A stretch of DNA of 49,410 nucleotides from positions 1 through 49,410 of the forward strand of contig LVBG01000001.1 in NCBI GenBank assembly GCA_001603115.1, in the 5' to 3' direction. The notes under the pieces are model-generated. The model had not been told where the DNA came from, ran no database searches, and worked only from the letters and a program-made list of their open reading frames with translations. Positions 31,857 to 40,553 of the stretch are shown here, in pieces (position 1 is the first letter of the stretch; every line of letters starts with the position of its first letter). The position numbers were made by a program, and so were the translations under genes. Source of the DNA: Spirochaetales bacterium Spiro_05 (GTDB lineage: Bacteria; Spirochaetota; Spirochaetia; Sphaerochaetales; Sphaerochaetaceae).

Positions 31857-33758
31857 ATGCTAGTCTACGATACCCTTAGCCATCTTCCCATTGCCGACGA
31901 GCACGTCGATGCACTGTCGTTTCCCGTCCCATCCCACGATGCCGTCCTGCAAAGCCTTGCATCCATGATCCTCTCAGCCTCAGGCTGGAGAAAGGTATTC
32001 GCAAAAAGTGGCGATGAGGAAGACTCCACCGACCAGATCACTGCAGAAGATGCCACCCTCACTGCCCTGGCCGCCCTCGCTCTCTGCCGCCATCTTGGAT
32101 TGCCGGCTGCAAGCAAGGAAGCGGTGCTCACAGGAGAGCCGGTGCTCACGCAAAGTGATATCACCATACTCGTAGGCCTTGATGCCAGACCCACAGGAAG
32201 GGTTCTCGGCGATATAGTATGCAGGACTTTGACCAGCCTCGGGTGCAAGGTGCGCTACCTCTTCATCACGGCAGCCCCCCAGATCATGGCCGACTGCAAC
32301 CTGTATCCGGAGGAAGCATCAGCCTTCTTCTACATCAGTGCCAGCCATAATCCGGTGGGACACAACGGTTTCAAGTTCGGCAGCAAGGGCGGTGTCTATC
32401 CCGCAACCGAAGCGGAGGTGTTGAAGAAGCACTTCCTTTCGATTGTACAGGAAGAAGACCAAGCCTTCGCCTACCTGCAGAATCTCAGTGCCTCAATGCC
32501 CACCCAATGGTACCAGGAGGTGCTCTCAGCAGTGAAACAGCAACGCGAGCAGAGTGAGGAGCGCTACGAGGCCTTCACGCTGTTCACCGCCACTAAAAGC
32601 AAGGTGTCTGCCGATCATGATGCGTTTGTCAACGCCCTGTTTGCGGAGGGACAAAGAAGTTTCTTGGGCATTCTCGGGGAACTGAACGGTAGTGCTCGCT
32701 CTGTGAGCATCGACAAACGCTTTCTTACCAGATTGGGTATCAAGGTAGTTCTGCTCAACGACAAGGTCGGACAAATCGTCCATGCAATCGTACCTGAGGG
32801 AGAAAGCCTCCAGCTCTGCCAGCAATCGCTGGAGAGCCTGTATGCACGCGACAACTCATTCAGAATCGGATATGTCCCTGACAATGACGGGGATCGGGGA
32901 AACCTGGTCTACATCGACACGCGAAGCGGCAAAGCACAGATACTTGACGCCCAGAGCGTATTCGCCCTTGTGGTTCTCGCAGAGCTCTCCCACACACGCC
33001 TGGCCCACCCGTCTGCCCTTCTGGCTACGGTGGTGAATGGCCCTACTTCATTGAGGATCGAAATGATTGCCCAAACCTTCGATGCAGAGGTCTTCCGCTG
33101 TGAGGTGGGAGAGGCCAACGTGGTTGAGCTTGCTGAGAAGAAGCGCGATGAGGGATATCTTGTCCCCATCTTAGGAGAGGGGTCGAACGGGGGGAACATC
33201 ACCCACCCGGCGAAGGTACGCGACCCGCTGAACACCCTGCTCAGCCTGATCAAGCTGCTGCGCAACCGAGATATTGCCAAACTCTGGTTCCGTGCAAATG
33301 GCCATGATGTACCCCATCCCATCACCTTGGAAAAGATCATCGAAAGCCTTCCGGTATTCCAAACTACCGGAGCATTCTCAAGTGACGGGAAGATGCAGGT
33401 TGCCATCAGCCACCAGATCCTGAAGAACCGCTACGAGGTTCTCCTGCAAACAGAGTGGGAGAAACGCAAGAGAGCACTTGCTGAGATGGATATCCACAGC
33501 TTTGCTATCCTTCAGACCGAAGGCACCGAAAGCCATGAGGGCATGGGGGAAGCGTATAGGCATGAACCCTACACAGGTGGCTATAAGGTGGTGTTCAAGG
33601 ATAGGGACGGAAGTATCACCGATTTTCTTTGGATGCGGGGCAGCAAGACCGAACCGGTCTTCCGCGTTGTGGTTGATGCAAAAGGTGAGGATCCAGAGCG
33701 CTACCACTATCTTCTCAACTGGCATCGCTCGATGCTTGCAACTGCAGCCGAAGCCTAA
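31857..33758 (+). CDS. Large phosphoglucomutase/phosphomannomutase family protein
   Basis: This 633-residue alpha-D-phosphohexomutase has the phosphoserine loop SASHNP (Ser163), the metal-binding loop DNDGDR (342-347), the sugar-binding loop GEGSNGG and the phosphate-binding loop GSKTEPVFRV near the C-terminus. All four active-site loops are therefore present. It is longer than the usual 450-580 residues, with extra sequence between domains 1 and 3. A TGGAGG ribosome-binding site supports the start. It probably interconverts hexose 1- and 6-phosphates; the nearby hexokinase could supply substrate. Confidence 0.88.
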   Translation: MLVYDTLSHLPIADEHVDALSFPVPSHDAVLQSLASMILSASGWRKVFAKSGDEEDSTDQITAEDATLTALAALALCRHLGLPAASKEAVLTGEPVLTQSDITILVGLDARPTGRVLGDIVCRTLTSLGCKVRYLFITAAPQIMADCNLYPEEASAFFYISASHNPVGHNGFKFGSKGGVYPATEAEVLKKHFLSIVQEEDQAFAYLQNLSASMPTQWYQEVLSAVKQQREQSEERYEAFTLFTATKSKVSADHDAFVNALFAEGQRSFLGILGELNGSARSVSIDKRFLTRLGIKVVLLNDKVGQIVHAIVPEGESLQLCQQSLESLYARDNSFRIGYVPDNDGDRGNLVYIDTRSGKAQILDAQSVFALVVLAELSHTRLAHPSALLATVVNGPTSLRIEMIAQTFDAEVFRCEVGEANVVELAEKKRDEGYLVPILGEGSNGGNITHPAKVRDPLNTLLSLIKLLRNRDIAKLWFRANGHDVPHPITLEKIIESLPVFQTTGAFSSDGKMQVAISHQILKNRYEVLLQTEWEKRKRALAEMDIHSFAILQTEGTESHEGMGEAYRHEPYTGGYKVVFKDRDGSITDFLWMRGSKTEPVFRVVVDAKGEDPERYHYLLNWHRSMLATAAEA

Positions 33759-34186
33759 ATCTCACCAAGCTGCCACAGCTCGTTGAGCAACCCGTTCAGT
33801 GTCTCCTCCCGCCTCCTGGCGGGAGAGAATTCGCACTCCCACACCACCAGCACACGGTAGCCCATGCTTAGCAGGCGTGCAGCAACCTCTTGGTCACGTT
33901 CCCGATTTCTAGTGAGCTTTTGTTCCCAGAACGGTCTGTTTGTCTTTGGTAATGCAAAATGAGAGCACCCCTGATGGGCATGCCAAAAACACCCATGAAG
34001 AAAGATGACCGTCTTGTATTTGGGAAGCACAATATCAGGCTTGCCGGGCAGGCGTGCATCGTTGACCCGAAAGCGGAACCCGTGGCGGAAGAGATGGCGT
34101 CTGACCAACACTTCCGCCTTGGTATCCTTTGCTTTGATGCTCGCCATGATCCTGCTTCGCGTTTCCAGCGAAAAACAGTCACCCAA
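33755..34186 (-). CDS. vsr: Very short patch repair endonuclease (Vsr)
   Basis: This 143-residue protein has all Vsr hallmarks: RSRIMASIKAKDTKAE, LPGKPDIVLPKYK with catalytic Asp51, and GCFWHAHQGC with Cys66, His69, His71 and Cys74. A further cysteine is Cys118 in VWECEF. The enzyme nicks T:G mismatches formed by deamination of 5-methylcytosine. The TTG at 34186 is chosen because GGAGGG lies seven bases upstream; numbering then coincides with the E. coli enzyme at Asp51. No cytosine methyltransferase is in the window. Its 3' end overlaps the mutase gene by 4 bp. Confidence 0.9.
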   Translation of the reverse strand: MGDCFSLETRSRIMASIKAKDTKAEVLVRRHLFRHGFRFRVNDARLPGKPDIVLPKYKTVIFLHGCFWHAHQGCSHFALPKTNRPFWEQKLTRNRERDQEVAARLLSMGYRVLVVWECEFSPARRREETLNGLLNELWQLGEI

Positions 34187-34199
34187 TTGCAAACCCTCC

Positions 34200-35510
34200 C
34201 TAGAGGCTGAGTCCTGCGATGGCTGCCCCGATGGTTGGTGAATCTTCGATCCTTACAAACTGGTAGTACCGCTTGTGCTCAAGCTGCAGGTACGTATGCA
34301 GATAATACTCGGTGTATTTCTTCAGGTACTCAGTCTTGTAGAAGGTGGTTCCATCAGCATTGATGCACACCGGATGACGCGGATCGGTTCCCGCTCCGCT
34401 CTTGATCACCGTTGCGGCAAGGTTTGCGGCAGTGAGCTTTGCAGCGCGGGCGATGACGGCATCGATGATCATCCACAAGGCAATGGCATCGTCAGTGTTG
34501 CCGTCACAGCAAGCAACCAGTGCATACTCCTTGTTGTAGGGCATCTCCAGGTAGTTGCTCATCACCGTCGTATTCACCCCACCAAGCTGTGCGTACCGCT
34601 GGGCAAACGTCTTGCTGAGCACTCCGTCTTCAATCGCCTTGCTGATCACCAAGCTGCTCAGGGGACCAAGATAGGCCCCGCTGATCATCTTTTCCAGATG
34701 GTACTGCTGGGGTTGCTTGGTGGAGTCGAAGAACTGGCGATCGAGCTCACTGGGACAGAAGTCAAAGTTTCCTGATTCGATGTTGATGATCTGGCTCTTG
34801 CCATCAGCAAGGGCCAACTTTTCAATGGCGCTGTTGTGCTCCACATAGGCGGTATTGGTTCCGGTTCCCAGAATAAAGCCGATATAGCCGCTGAAGGCGG
34901 TTGAAGAGGGTGCCGCCTGGCCTGCAAGCAGCGTCGCCACGGTATCGTTGAGTACGGCAATCTTTTTTCGTGATACATCATAGCCACGTCTGGAAAGATC
35001 TGCGAGCAGGCTTGCCCCAACAGGCTTGCCGATTACCTCAGGAGCCTTGATCTCCTTGGAAAACACCAAAGGAATGCCATCATGGTCACGCGTGATGGAT
35101 GCGGCATACGAGAAGCAGAAACCAATCTTGTCACTCTTGTCGATCAGTCGCTCCACGTTGTCAGCAAAGGTGCTGAAAAACTGTTGGGCACTGACTTCTT
35201 CCTTCACCCCAGGCATGGAGACCTTCTTGAAATCCTCGATATGGGCCACTCCCTCCTCATCGAACGTGACAAGGCACGTACGGAAGTTGGTTCCCCCTGC
35301 ATCAAGGACGATGACCGGCTCCCCCTTGGGGAGTGTCTCAACAATTTCCATGTAGGTGGGGATCATCTTCAGCGAGCCGTTTTCATCACCGGCGAGGCCC
35401 CTCTCCATCTCACTCAGGAAGGTATTGATGAGCTCGTGCATGTCAACGGCATCAGGATCTATCCCCCGCCTGGACAAGAAGTCTGAGGTCATCTGGACAA
35501 TATCGGACAT
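34200..35510 (-). CDS. Hexokinase, eukaryotic type
   Basis: This 436-residue protein belongs to the eukaryotic hexokinase family, not the ROK or bacterial glucokinase families. It has the phosphate-1 loop LDAGGTNFR (residues 69-77), SYAASI and KEIKAPEVIG for sugar binding, LNDTVATLLAG, and FILGTGTNTAYVE. Spirochaetes are among the few bacteria with this type. It phosphorylates glucose or other hexoses with ATP. An AGGAGG ribosome-binding site precedes the ATG. It lies between a secreted protein gene and vsr. Confidence 0.9.
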   Translation of the reverse strand: MSDIVQMTSDFLSRRGIDPDAVDMHELINTFLSEMERGLAGDENGSLKMIPTYMEIVETLPKGEPVIVLDAGGTNFRTCLVTFDEEGVAHIEDFKKVSMPGVKEEVSAQQFFSTFADNVERLIDKSDKIGFCFSYAASITRDHDGIPLVFSKEIKAPEVIGKPVGASLLADLSRRGYDVSRKKIAVLNDTVATLLAGQAAPSSTAFSGYIGFILGTGTNTAYVEHNSAIEKLALADGKSQIINIESGNFDFCPSELDRQFFDSTKQPQQYHLEKMISGAYLGPLSSLVISKAIEDGVLSKTFAQRYAQLGGVNTTVMSNYLEMPYNKEYALVACCDGNTDDAIALWMIIDAVIARAAKLTAANLAATVIKSGAGTDPRHPVCINADGTTFYKTEYLKKYTEYYLHTYLQLEHKRYYQFVRIEDSPTIGAAIAGLSL

Positions 35511-35539
35511 GGTTCCTCCTAGGGGTCGGGAAAGCCGAT

Positions 35540-36157
35540 CTAGACTCCCCGCTCCTCCCCATTGATTTTTAGCGTAAGGGGACGTACTGAAAAGTATCCC
35601 TCATCATCAGAGTGTAGCATAAAAGTCCCCTCAACACGAACAGGAGTGCTGACCCTTCTGCCATCTACCGTCACGTCGGTAGCCACAAGAATGGGGGGGA
35701 TCCGTCCGCTGGTCATCACGCTTGCCATGAGGCTGGTCAGTGTCATCCCCTCCCCCCAACTGGTAACAGCAGCTCCTTTGAGCACAGCATGGCCAACCTC
35801 CCAGCCATGGACAGTAAGATACTGGATGGCGATGTCGTTCAATGGCCCGCGTGCTGCTTGCAACAGGGAGGCGAAGAAGGATGTTCCCCCTTCCTTGGTC
35901 TTGAGAAAAACCGGCAGGTATGAGCCGATATCGGACTCCTGGAAAATAAGGATGGAAGGCAGAGACTCATTCGGCCTGAAATGGAGTTTGCTCCCCGGCA
36001 GCTCGAGAGCGGGAGAGTTGAGGAATGCGGCCACCGAGCAGATCGCCGAATCGGTGATGGCGGCAATAGCCACCGTCACATCGTTGGCGGTAGGGGTTTG
36101 TGCCCCAAGCGGGGAGAGAAGAGACAACAACAGCACTATGGTCACTAGGTATTTCAT
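35540..36157 (-). CDS. Secreted protein of unknown function
   Basis: This 205-residue protein has a clear signal peptide (YLVTIVLLLSLLSPLGAQ) and no lipobox. The mature part has predicted alternation of strands and helices but no motif I recognise. It is encoded just upstream of hexokinase on the same strand (29 bp gap), although no functional link is evident. It is divergent from exonuclease I. Confidence 0.75.
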   Translation of the reverse strand: MKYLVTIVLLLSLLSPLGAQTPTANDVTVAIAAITDSAICSVAAFLNSPALELPGSKLHFRPNESLPSILIFQESDIGSYLPVFLKTKEGGTSFFASLLQAARGPLNDIAIQYLTVHGWEVGHAVLKGAAVTSWGEGMTLTSLMASVMTSGRIPPILVATDVTVDGRRVSTPVRVEGTFMLHSDDEGYFSVRPLTLKINGEERGV

Positions 36158-36254
36158 GACAACCCTTTTCCTCCATCATAAATCACTGATGGAAGGAGAA
36201 CAACCTCAGCTGGGAAAAAAGACAGAAGCCGGCGAATGTGATACACTTGCTTGC

Positions 36255-37670
36255 ATGAGTTACCACGCCAAACAAACCACCATCTTCTGGTATGACCTTG
36301 AAACCTTCGGTCTGGACAGCAGGTATGACAGGATCGCACAATTTGCAGGACAGAGGACAGACCTCGACCTGAATCCCATCGGAGAGCCCATTGTGCTCTA
36401 CGCAAAGCTCAGTGATGATTACCTTCCCGATCCACTCTCCTGCACGATAACCGGCATCACCCCCCAGGAGGTGAACCGCAAGGGAGTGTGCGAAAGCGAG
36501 TTGATCGAGCGCATCAATGCAGAGTTTTCCAAGCCAAACACCGTGGTAGCCGGCTTCAACACTATCCGTTTTGACGATGAGTTCATCCGCAACGCCCTCT
36601 ATCGGAATTTCCTGGACCCCTACAAGAGGGAGTGGGACAACAACTGCAGCCGCTGGGACATCATCGATTTGGTGCGCGCAGCCTACGACCTGCGCCCCGA
36701 AGGCATCAACTGGCCACCGCGCAAGGAAGAGACAGGGAATCCTACCTTCCGCCTTACCGCTCTCACCGAGGCAAACAGCATCGAACAAGTGGGAGCCCAC
36801 GATGCACTGGTGGATGTGAAGGCAACCATCGGTATAGCACGCCTGATCAAAGAGAAGCAGCCCAAGCTCTACGACTACTACTTCACCCTTCGGGCCAAGA
36901 CCCAGGTCAAGAAGATTGTCGGAACCCCCTTTGGGGAGCCGGTGCTCTATACTGCAGCCTTTTTCAGCAAGAACGAGGGATGCTCACGCCTGATCACCCC
37001 GATAACCCACATGCGCAACAACCCCAATGCAATCATCTGTTTCGACCTGAGCCGGGATATTGCCCCGCTTCTCCATGCAAATGAGGAGAATCTGCTGAAG
37101 GTCGACGGGGTTTTCACCCTTGCCATCAACAAGTGCCCATTCGTCTCCCCGCTCAGTGTCCTTACCGACCAGCTTGCCATCAAGCTGGGGCTGGACAAGC
37201 AATTGGCCCTCTTCAGGCACCAGCAGATCATCAACGAGCCGAAACTGCTTTTGCTGGCACGCAACTATGAGGACAAGTTCGAAGGCGTTGATGATGTGGA
37301 TTTCCAGCTTTATGACCGCTTCTTCGGAGATGCTGACCAGAAACGTTTCGCCCTGATCCGTGCTGCTCAGCCCAAGGAAAAACTTTCGCTGAACCTCGAC
37401 TTCGAGGACATGCGTATCCCAACCATGCTCTTTCGGCATGTCGGTCGCAATTGGAGTGAGGTTTTTACCGAGGAGCAGATGCGAAAATGGCGCTCCTATT
37501 GTGCCAACCGAACACTGAACCCACCGGGCCAGGTGAAGATGAACTGGACCTTTTTCAATCGCAAGATAGAGGAAAAGTTGGCAAGCACCGACGTCTCTGC
37601 TGAGGAGAAACGGGTACTTGCCGATCTGAAATCATATGCTCAGGAGCTGGAAAAGCGGATCTTCTCCTAG
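36255..37670 (+). CDS. sbcB: Exodeoxyribonuclease I
   Basis: This 471-residue protein matches E. coli exonuclease I along its length. The DEDD exonuclease motifs are YDLETFG (Asp14, Glu16), FNTIRFDDE (Asp107/108) and AHDALVD (His182, Asp187). SRWDIIDLVRAAYDLRPEGINWP is highly characteristic. It degrades single-stranded DNA 3' to 5'. The ATG at 36255 is used by comparison with E. coli, though it lacks a good ribosome-binding site; an ATG at 36189 would add 22 residues. Its end overlaps kbl by 4 bp. Confidence 0.92.
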   Translation: MSYHAKQTTIFWYDLETFGLDSRYDRIAQFAGQRTDLDLNPIGEPIVLYAKLSDDYLPDPLSCTITGITPQEVNRKGVCESELIERINAEFSKPNTVVAGFNTIRFDDEFIRNALYRNFLDPYKREWDNNCSRWDIIDLVRAAYDLRPEGINWPPRKEETGNPTFRLTALTEANSIEQVGAHDALVDVKATIGIARLIKEKQPKLYDYYFTLRAKTQVKKIVGTPFGEPVLYTAAFFSKNEGCSRLITPITHMRNNPNAIICFDLSRDIAPLLHANEENLLKVDGVFTLAINKCPFVSPLSVLTDQLAIKLGLDKQLALFRHQQIINEPKLLLLARNYEDKFEGVDDVDFQLYDRFFGDADQKRFALIRAAQPKEKLSLNLDFEDMRIPTMLFRHVGRNWSEVFTEEQMRKWRSYCANRTLNPPGQVKMNWTFFNRKIEEKLASTDVSAEEKRVLADLKSYAQELEKRIFS

Positions 37671-38851
37671 ATCAGGCCCATCTTCCTACCTTCCGTTACA
37701 AAGGCTTCAACCGCGCGATCCACATCCGCTTTGGTGTGGGTCGCCGAGAGCTGGACCCGTATCCTCGCCTTACCCTTCGGAACGACCGGGTAACAGAATC
37801 CGATGACATAGATGCCGGCCTGCAAGAGGCGGTCGGCCAAGGCAACAGCCTTCGGCTCGTCATAGATCATCACCGGCACAATGGCCGTCTCACCTTTGAC
37901 CAGATCAAACCCAGCCTTTTCCATCTCACTTCTGAAGTAGTGTGCATTGCTGAGCGTACGCTCCTTGTAGGGGTTGCCCGCTTCCAGAAGATCGAGCACC
38001 TTCAGCGTCCCCCCGCAGATGGCAGGGGCAAGGGTATTGGAGAAGAGATAAGGTCGTGCTCGCTGGCGGTAGAGGTCGATCAAAAGCTGGTTGCCACTGA
38101 TGCAGCCACCACTTGCTCCCCCACAAGCCTTGCCGAAGGTCGTGGTGATCAGGTCAACCTGGCCTTCCACCCCGCACAGTTCCACAGTACCCCGACCAGT
38201 CTTGCCCAAATAGCCGGTGGCATGCGAATCATCCACCATGACCAAGGCATCATACTGCTTGGCTAGGGCGCAGATCTCCTGCAGGCGTGCAATGTCTCCA
38301 TCCATGGAGAAAACCCCATCGGTGGCAATCAGGCGCCTTCGGCTCTGCTTGCTCTCCTCAAGACAAGATTTCAGGCTCTGCATGTCACTGTGCTTGTATC
38401 GCAGGCGCTGTGCCTTGCAGAGTCTGATACCATCGATGATGGATGCATGGTTCAGCTCATCGCTGATGACGGCATCCTCTTCGGAAAGCAGGGGTTCAAA
38501 AAGTGCTCCGTTCGCATCGAAGCAGGAAGAGAAAAGAATGGTATCATCGGTTCTCAGAAAAGAACTGATACGTCTTTCCAGCTCTTTGTGGATCTGTTGC
38601 GTGCCGCAAATGAAACGGACAGAAGAGAGTCCATATCCCCACCTGTCCATTGCTTCCTTCGCAGCCTGGATGACTTGCTGGTTGTCGGAAAGTCCAAGAT
38701 AGTTGTTGGCGCAAAAGTTGAGTACCGGCTTTCCGTCCACCGAGATCGATCTGCCCTGGCTGCCCTCAAGCACACGCTCGCGCTTGAGCAGTCCTTGTGC
38801 TTCCTGAAGAGACAGAAAACTCTCCAGCTCCTTTCTTACCTGTTCGGTCAT
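37667..38851 (-). CDS. kbl: Glycine C-acetyltransferase (2-amino-3-ketobutyrate CoA ligase)
   Basis: This 394-residue PLP enzyme of the alpha-oxoamine synthase family has NFCANNYLGLS, DELNHASIIDGIRL, VDDSHATGYLG and the Schiff-base lysine Lys241 in TTTFGKACGG. It splits 2-amino-3-ketobutyrate with CoA into glycine and acetyl-CoA. The upstream gene encodes the threonine dehydrogenase that makes its substrate, and the two overlap by ATGA, which strongly supports Kbl over other family members. Confidence 0.93.
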   Translation of the reverse strand: MTEQVRKELESFLSLQEAQGLLKRERVLEGSQGRSISVDGKPVLNFCANNYLGLSDNQQVIQAAKEAMDRWGYGLSSVRFICGTQQIHKELERRISSFLRTDDTILFSSCFDANGALFEPLLSEEDAVISDELNHASIIDGIRLCKAQRLRYKHSDMQSLKSCLEESKQSRRRLIATDGVFSMDGDIARLQEICALAKQYDALVMVDDSHATGYLGKTGRGTVELCGVEGQVDLITTTFGKACGGASGGCISGNQLLIDLYRQRARPYLFSNTLAPAICGGTLKVLDLLEAGNPYKERTLSNAHYFRSEMEKAGFDLVKGETAIVPVMIYDEPKAVALADRLLQAGIYVIGFCYPVVPKGKARIRVQLSATHTKADVDRAVEAFVTEGRKMGLI

Positions 38852-39798
38852 GTTTCCCTCCTTGTGATGGTTTGCAGCATGTCGGTTGTCATGGCTCCAA
38901 GGTCATACTTCGGTTTCCAGTCCCATTCCACCCTGGCAGCGTAGTCCTCAAGACTGTCAGGCCAGGAGTCGGCGATAGCCTGTTTGACAGGATCTATGTC
39001 ATAACTGATGGTGAAATCAGGAATATGCGTACGTATATAGGCAGCCTGTTCCTCCGGACAAAAACTCATCGCTGCAATGTTGAATGCATTGCGATGCCTC
39101 AGCTTGGCAGGGTTCGCTTCCATGATCTTGATCGCCGCTTCCACCGCATCGGGCATGTAAATCATATCCAGATAGGTATCACCGCGCAAGAAACAAGTGT
39201 ATCGGTGGTTCCTCACCGCCTCGTAGTAGATTTCCACCGCGTAGTCGGTGGTACCGCCGCCCGGAGGCGTCATGTTGCTGATGACCCCTGGGAAGCGGAT
39301 GCCGCGGGTATCAACATCGAACTTGTGATAGTAGTAGTCACAGAGCAACTCGCCTGCAACCTTGGTCACCCCATAGATGGAAGTCGGTCGCTGGATGGTA
39401 TCCTGTGGGGTGAACTGCTTGGGAGTGGTGGGTCCGAATGCGCCGATCGAAGAGGGGGTGAACACGGCACAGCCGAGCTCACGGGCAACCTCCAAGGTGG
39501 TGATGAGCCCGCCCATGTTCAGGTTCCAAGCATTGAGCGGATCCTTCTCGGCCCTGGCGGAAAGAACGGCTGCAAGATGATAGATGGTATCTATGTGATG
39601 GTTCTTGACAATCCGAGCCACTGCCGCCCCATCACGAGCATCAATCTTGTAGAAGGGACCACCCTCCACCAGAGGCCTATTCACATCGTCGCGGATATCG
39701 GTCAATACGACGTGCTCGTCCCCATAGCGACGGCGGCACTCAATGGCAATCTCAGAGCCAAGTTGGCCCAACGAACCGATGATCAGAATATTCTTCAT
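38848..39798 (-). CDS. L-threonine 3-dehydrogenase, SDR/epimerase type
   Basis: This 316-residue extended SDR has the NAD-binding motif IGSLGQLGSEI (residues 8-17), DTIYHLAAVLSA and the catalytic Tyr142 and Lys146 (YGVTK). The sequence resembles UDP-glucose epimerase-like threonine dehydrogenases. Linkage to kbl indicates oxidation of threonine to 2-amino-3-ketobutyrate. The ATG at 39798 has a GGAGG ribosome-binding site. The divergent XRE-cupin regulator and shared promoter region imply regulation by that protein. Confidence 0.87.
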   Translation of the reverse strand: MKNILIIGSLGQLGSEIAIECRRRYGDEHVVLTDIRDDVNRPLVEGGPFYKIDARDGAAVARIVKNHHIDTIYHLAAVLSARAEKDPLNAWNLNMGGLITTLEVARELGCAVFTPSSIGAFGPTTPKQFTPQDTIQRPTSIYGVTKVAGELLCDYYYHKFDVDTRGIRFPGVISNMTPPGGGTTDYAVEIYYEAVRNHRYTCFLRGDTYLDMIYMPDAVEAAIKIMEANPAKLRHRNAFNIAAMSFCPEEQAAYIRTHIPDFTISYDIDPVKQAIADSWPDSLEDYAARVEWDWKPKYDLGAMTTDMLQTITRRET

Positions 39799-39822
39799 CA
39801 AGACCTCCAGAGGTCGCATTCC

Positions 39823-39851
39823 TTGACAAGGCAGACAACCCAGCTTACAAT
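39823..39851 (+). promoter_or_regulatory. Sigma-70 promoter of the XRE-cupin regulator gene
   Basis: TTGACA (39823-39828) and TACAAT (39846-39851) are 17 bp apart, 66 bp before the regulator start. Its start site would fall inside the divergent promoter's -10 region. Confidence 0.7.
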
Positions 39852-39861
39852 GGACATGTTC

Positions 39862-39890
39862 ATTATAGTAAACTTGTTTCACTATGTCAA
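39862..39890 (-). promoter_or_regulatory. Consensus sigma-70 promoter of the threonine dehydrogenase-kbl operon
   Basis: On the minus strand TTGACA (39885-39890) and TATAAT (39862-39867) are separated by exactly 17 bp. This is a full-consensus promoter, which usually implies tight repression. Confidence 0.8.
39864..39886. promoter_or_regulatory. Candidate operator for the XRE-cupin regulator
   Basis: The spacer of the consensus promoter contains an imperfect dyad: ATAGTAAAC then TT then GTTTCACTAT, with one extra base in the right arm. Its position would block RNA polymerase at the threonine operon. The assignment to the neighbouring regulator is inferred. Confidence 0.5.
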
Positions 39891-39916
39891 ACTTTTTACC
39901 CCGCAGGAGCTCTGAG

Positions 39917-40489
39917 ATGGATACCCCTCCGATGATTGGCAAAAACATCCAACGTCTTCGCAGCAGCCGAAAGCTCACCCTCAATGTTCTCTCCGAACGC
40001 TCGGGAGTCTCCAAGGCGATGCTCAGCCAGATCGAATCCGACAAGGTCAACCCGACGGTTGCAACCGTTTGGAAAATTGCCCGCGGCCTGAACGTGGAAC
40101 TGAACGACCTGCTGGATACCGACGACCAACCCAAGCGTGTCTTCACCCTCAATCCTGCAGGCGAGGAAGCCCCGAAGTTGGAGACTCGGGAGAACGGGGT
40201 ATCGATCCGCATCCTCAGTCCGCTGAACATGGTCGAGGAGCTGGAGATGTACCTGGTAAGCTTCGAGCCGCACAGCAAGCTGGCAAGTGAGCCCCACTAT
40301 CCCGGTACCCAAGAGTTCTTGACGGTGGTCAAGGGAGCAGTGAAAGTACAGGTGGGAGAGAACAGTGCAGAGATACGCAAAGGCGATTTCCTTGTCTACC
40401 ACTGTGATATCGAGCACTCCATCACCAATGAATCCAACCAGCCTGCAGTGGTGCATATGGTGGTCCGTTTCACCGTTGACAAGCATTGA
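39917..40489 (+). CDS. XRE family regulator with C-terminal cupin domain
   Basis: This 190-residue protein has an N-terminal helix-turn-helix (LNVLSERSGVSKAMLSQIESDKVNP, written here in part) and a C-terminal cupin_2 domain. The cupin contains HYPGTQEFLTVVKG and, later, GDFLVYHCDIEHSI. Such regulators usually sense a small metabolite. The ATG at 39917 is preferred to one 33 bp upstream because a CAGGAG ribosome-binding site lies seven bases before it. It is divergent from the threonine-degradation operon and likely controls it. Confidence 0.87.
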   Translation: MDTPPMIGKNIQRLRSSRKLTLNVLSERSGVSKAMLSQIESDKVNPTVATVWKIARGLNVELNDLLDTDDQPKRVFTLNPAGEEAPKLETRENGVSIRILSPLNMVEELEMYLVSFEPHSKLASEPHYPGTQEFLTVVKGAVKVQVGENSAEIRKGDFLVYHCDIEHSITNESNQPAVVHMVVRFTVDKH

Positions 40490-40501
40490 CAGCCAAACCT
40501 T

Positions 40502-40531
40502 TTGACAACACTCCCTTCGCTCATGTATAAG
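40502..40531 (+). promoter_or_regulatory. Promoter of the GPH transporter gene
   Basis: TTGACA (40502-40507) and TATAAG (40526-40531) are 18 bp apart, 22 bp before the start codon at 40554. Confidence 0.65.
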
Positions 40532-40553
40532 TGAAAGGCAAGGAAGGTGTGTC

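Noticed and set aside
35562..36254. N-terminal extension of the exonuclease I frame by 231 codons
   Set aside because: The extension is antisense to the secreted protein gene, and the exonuclease homology begins just after 36255.
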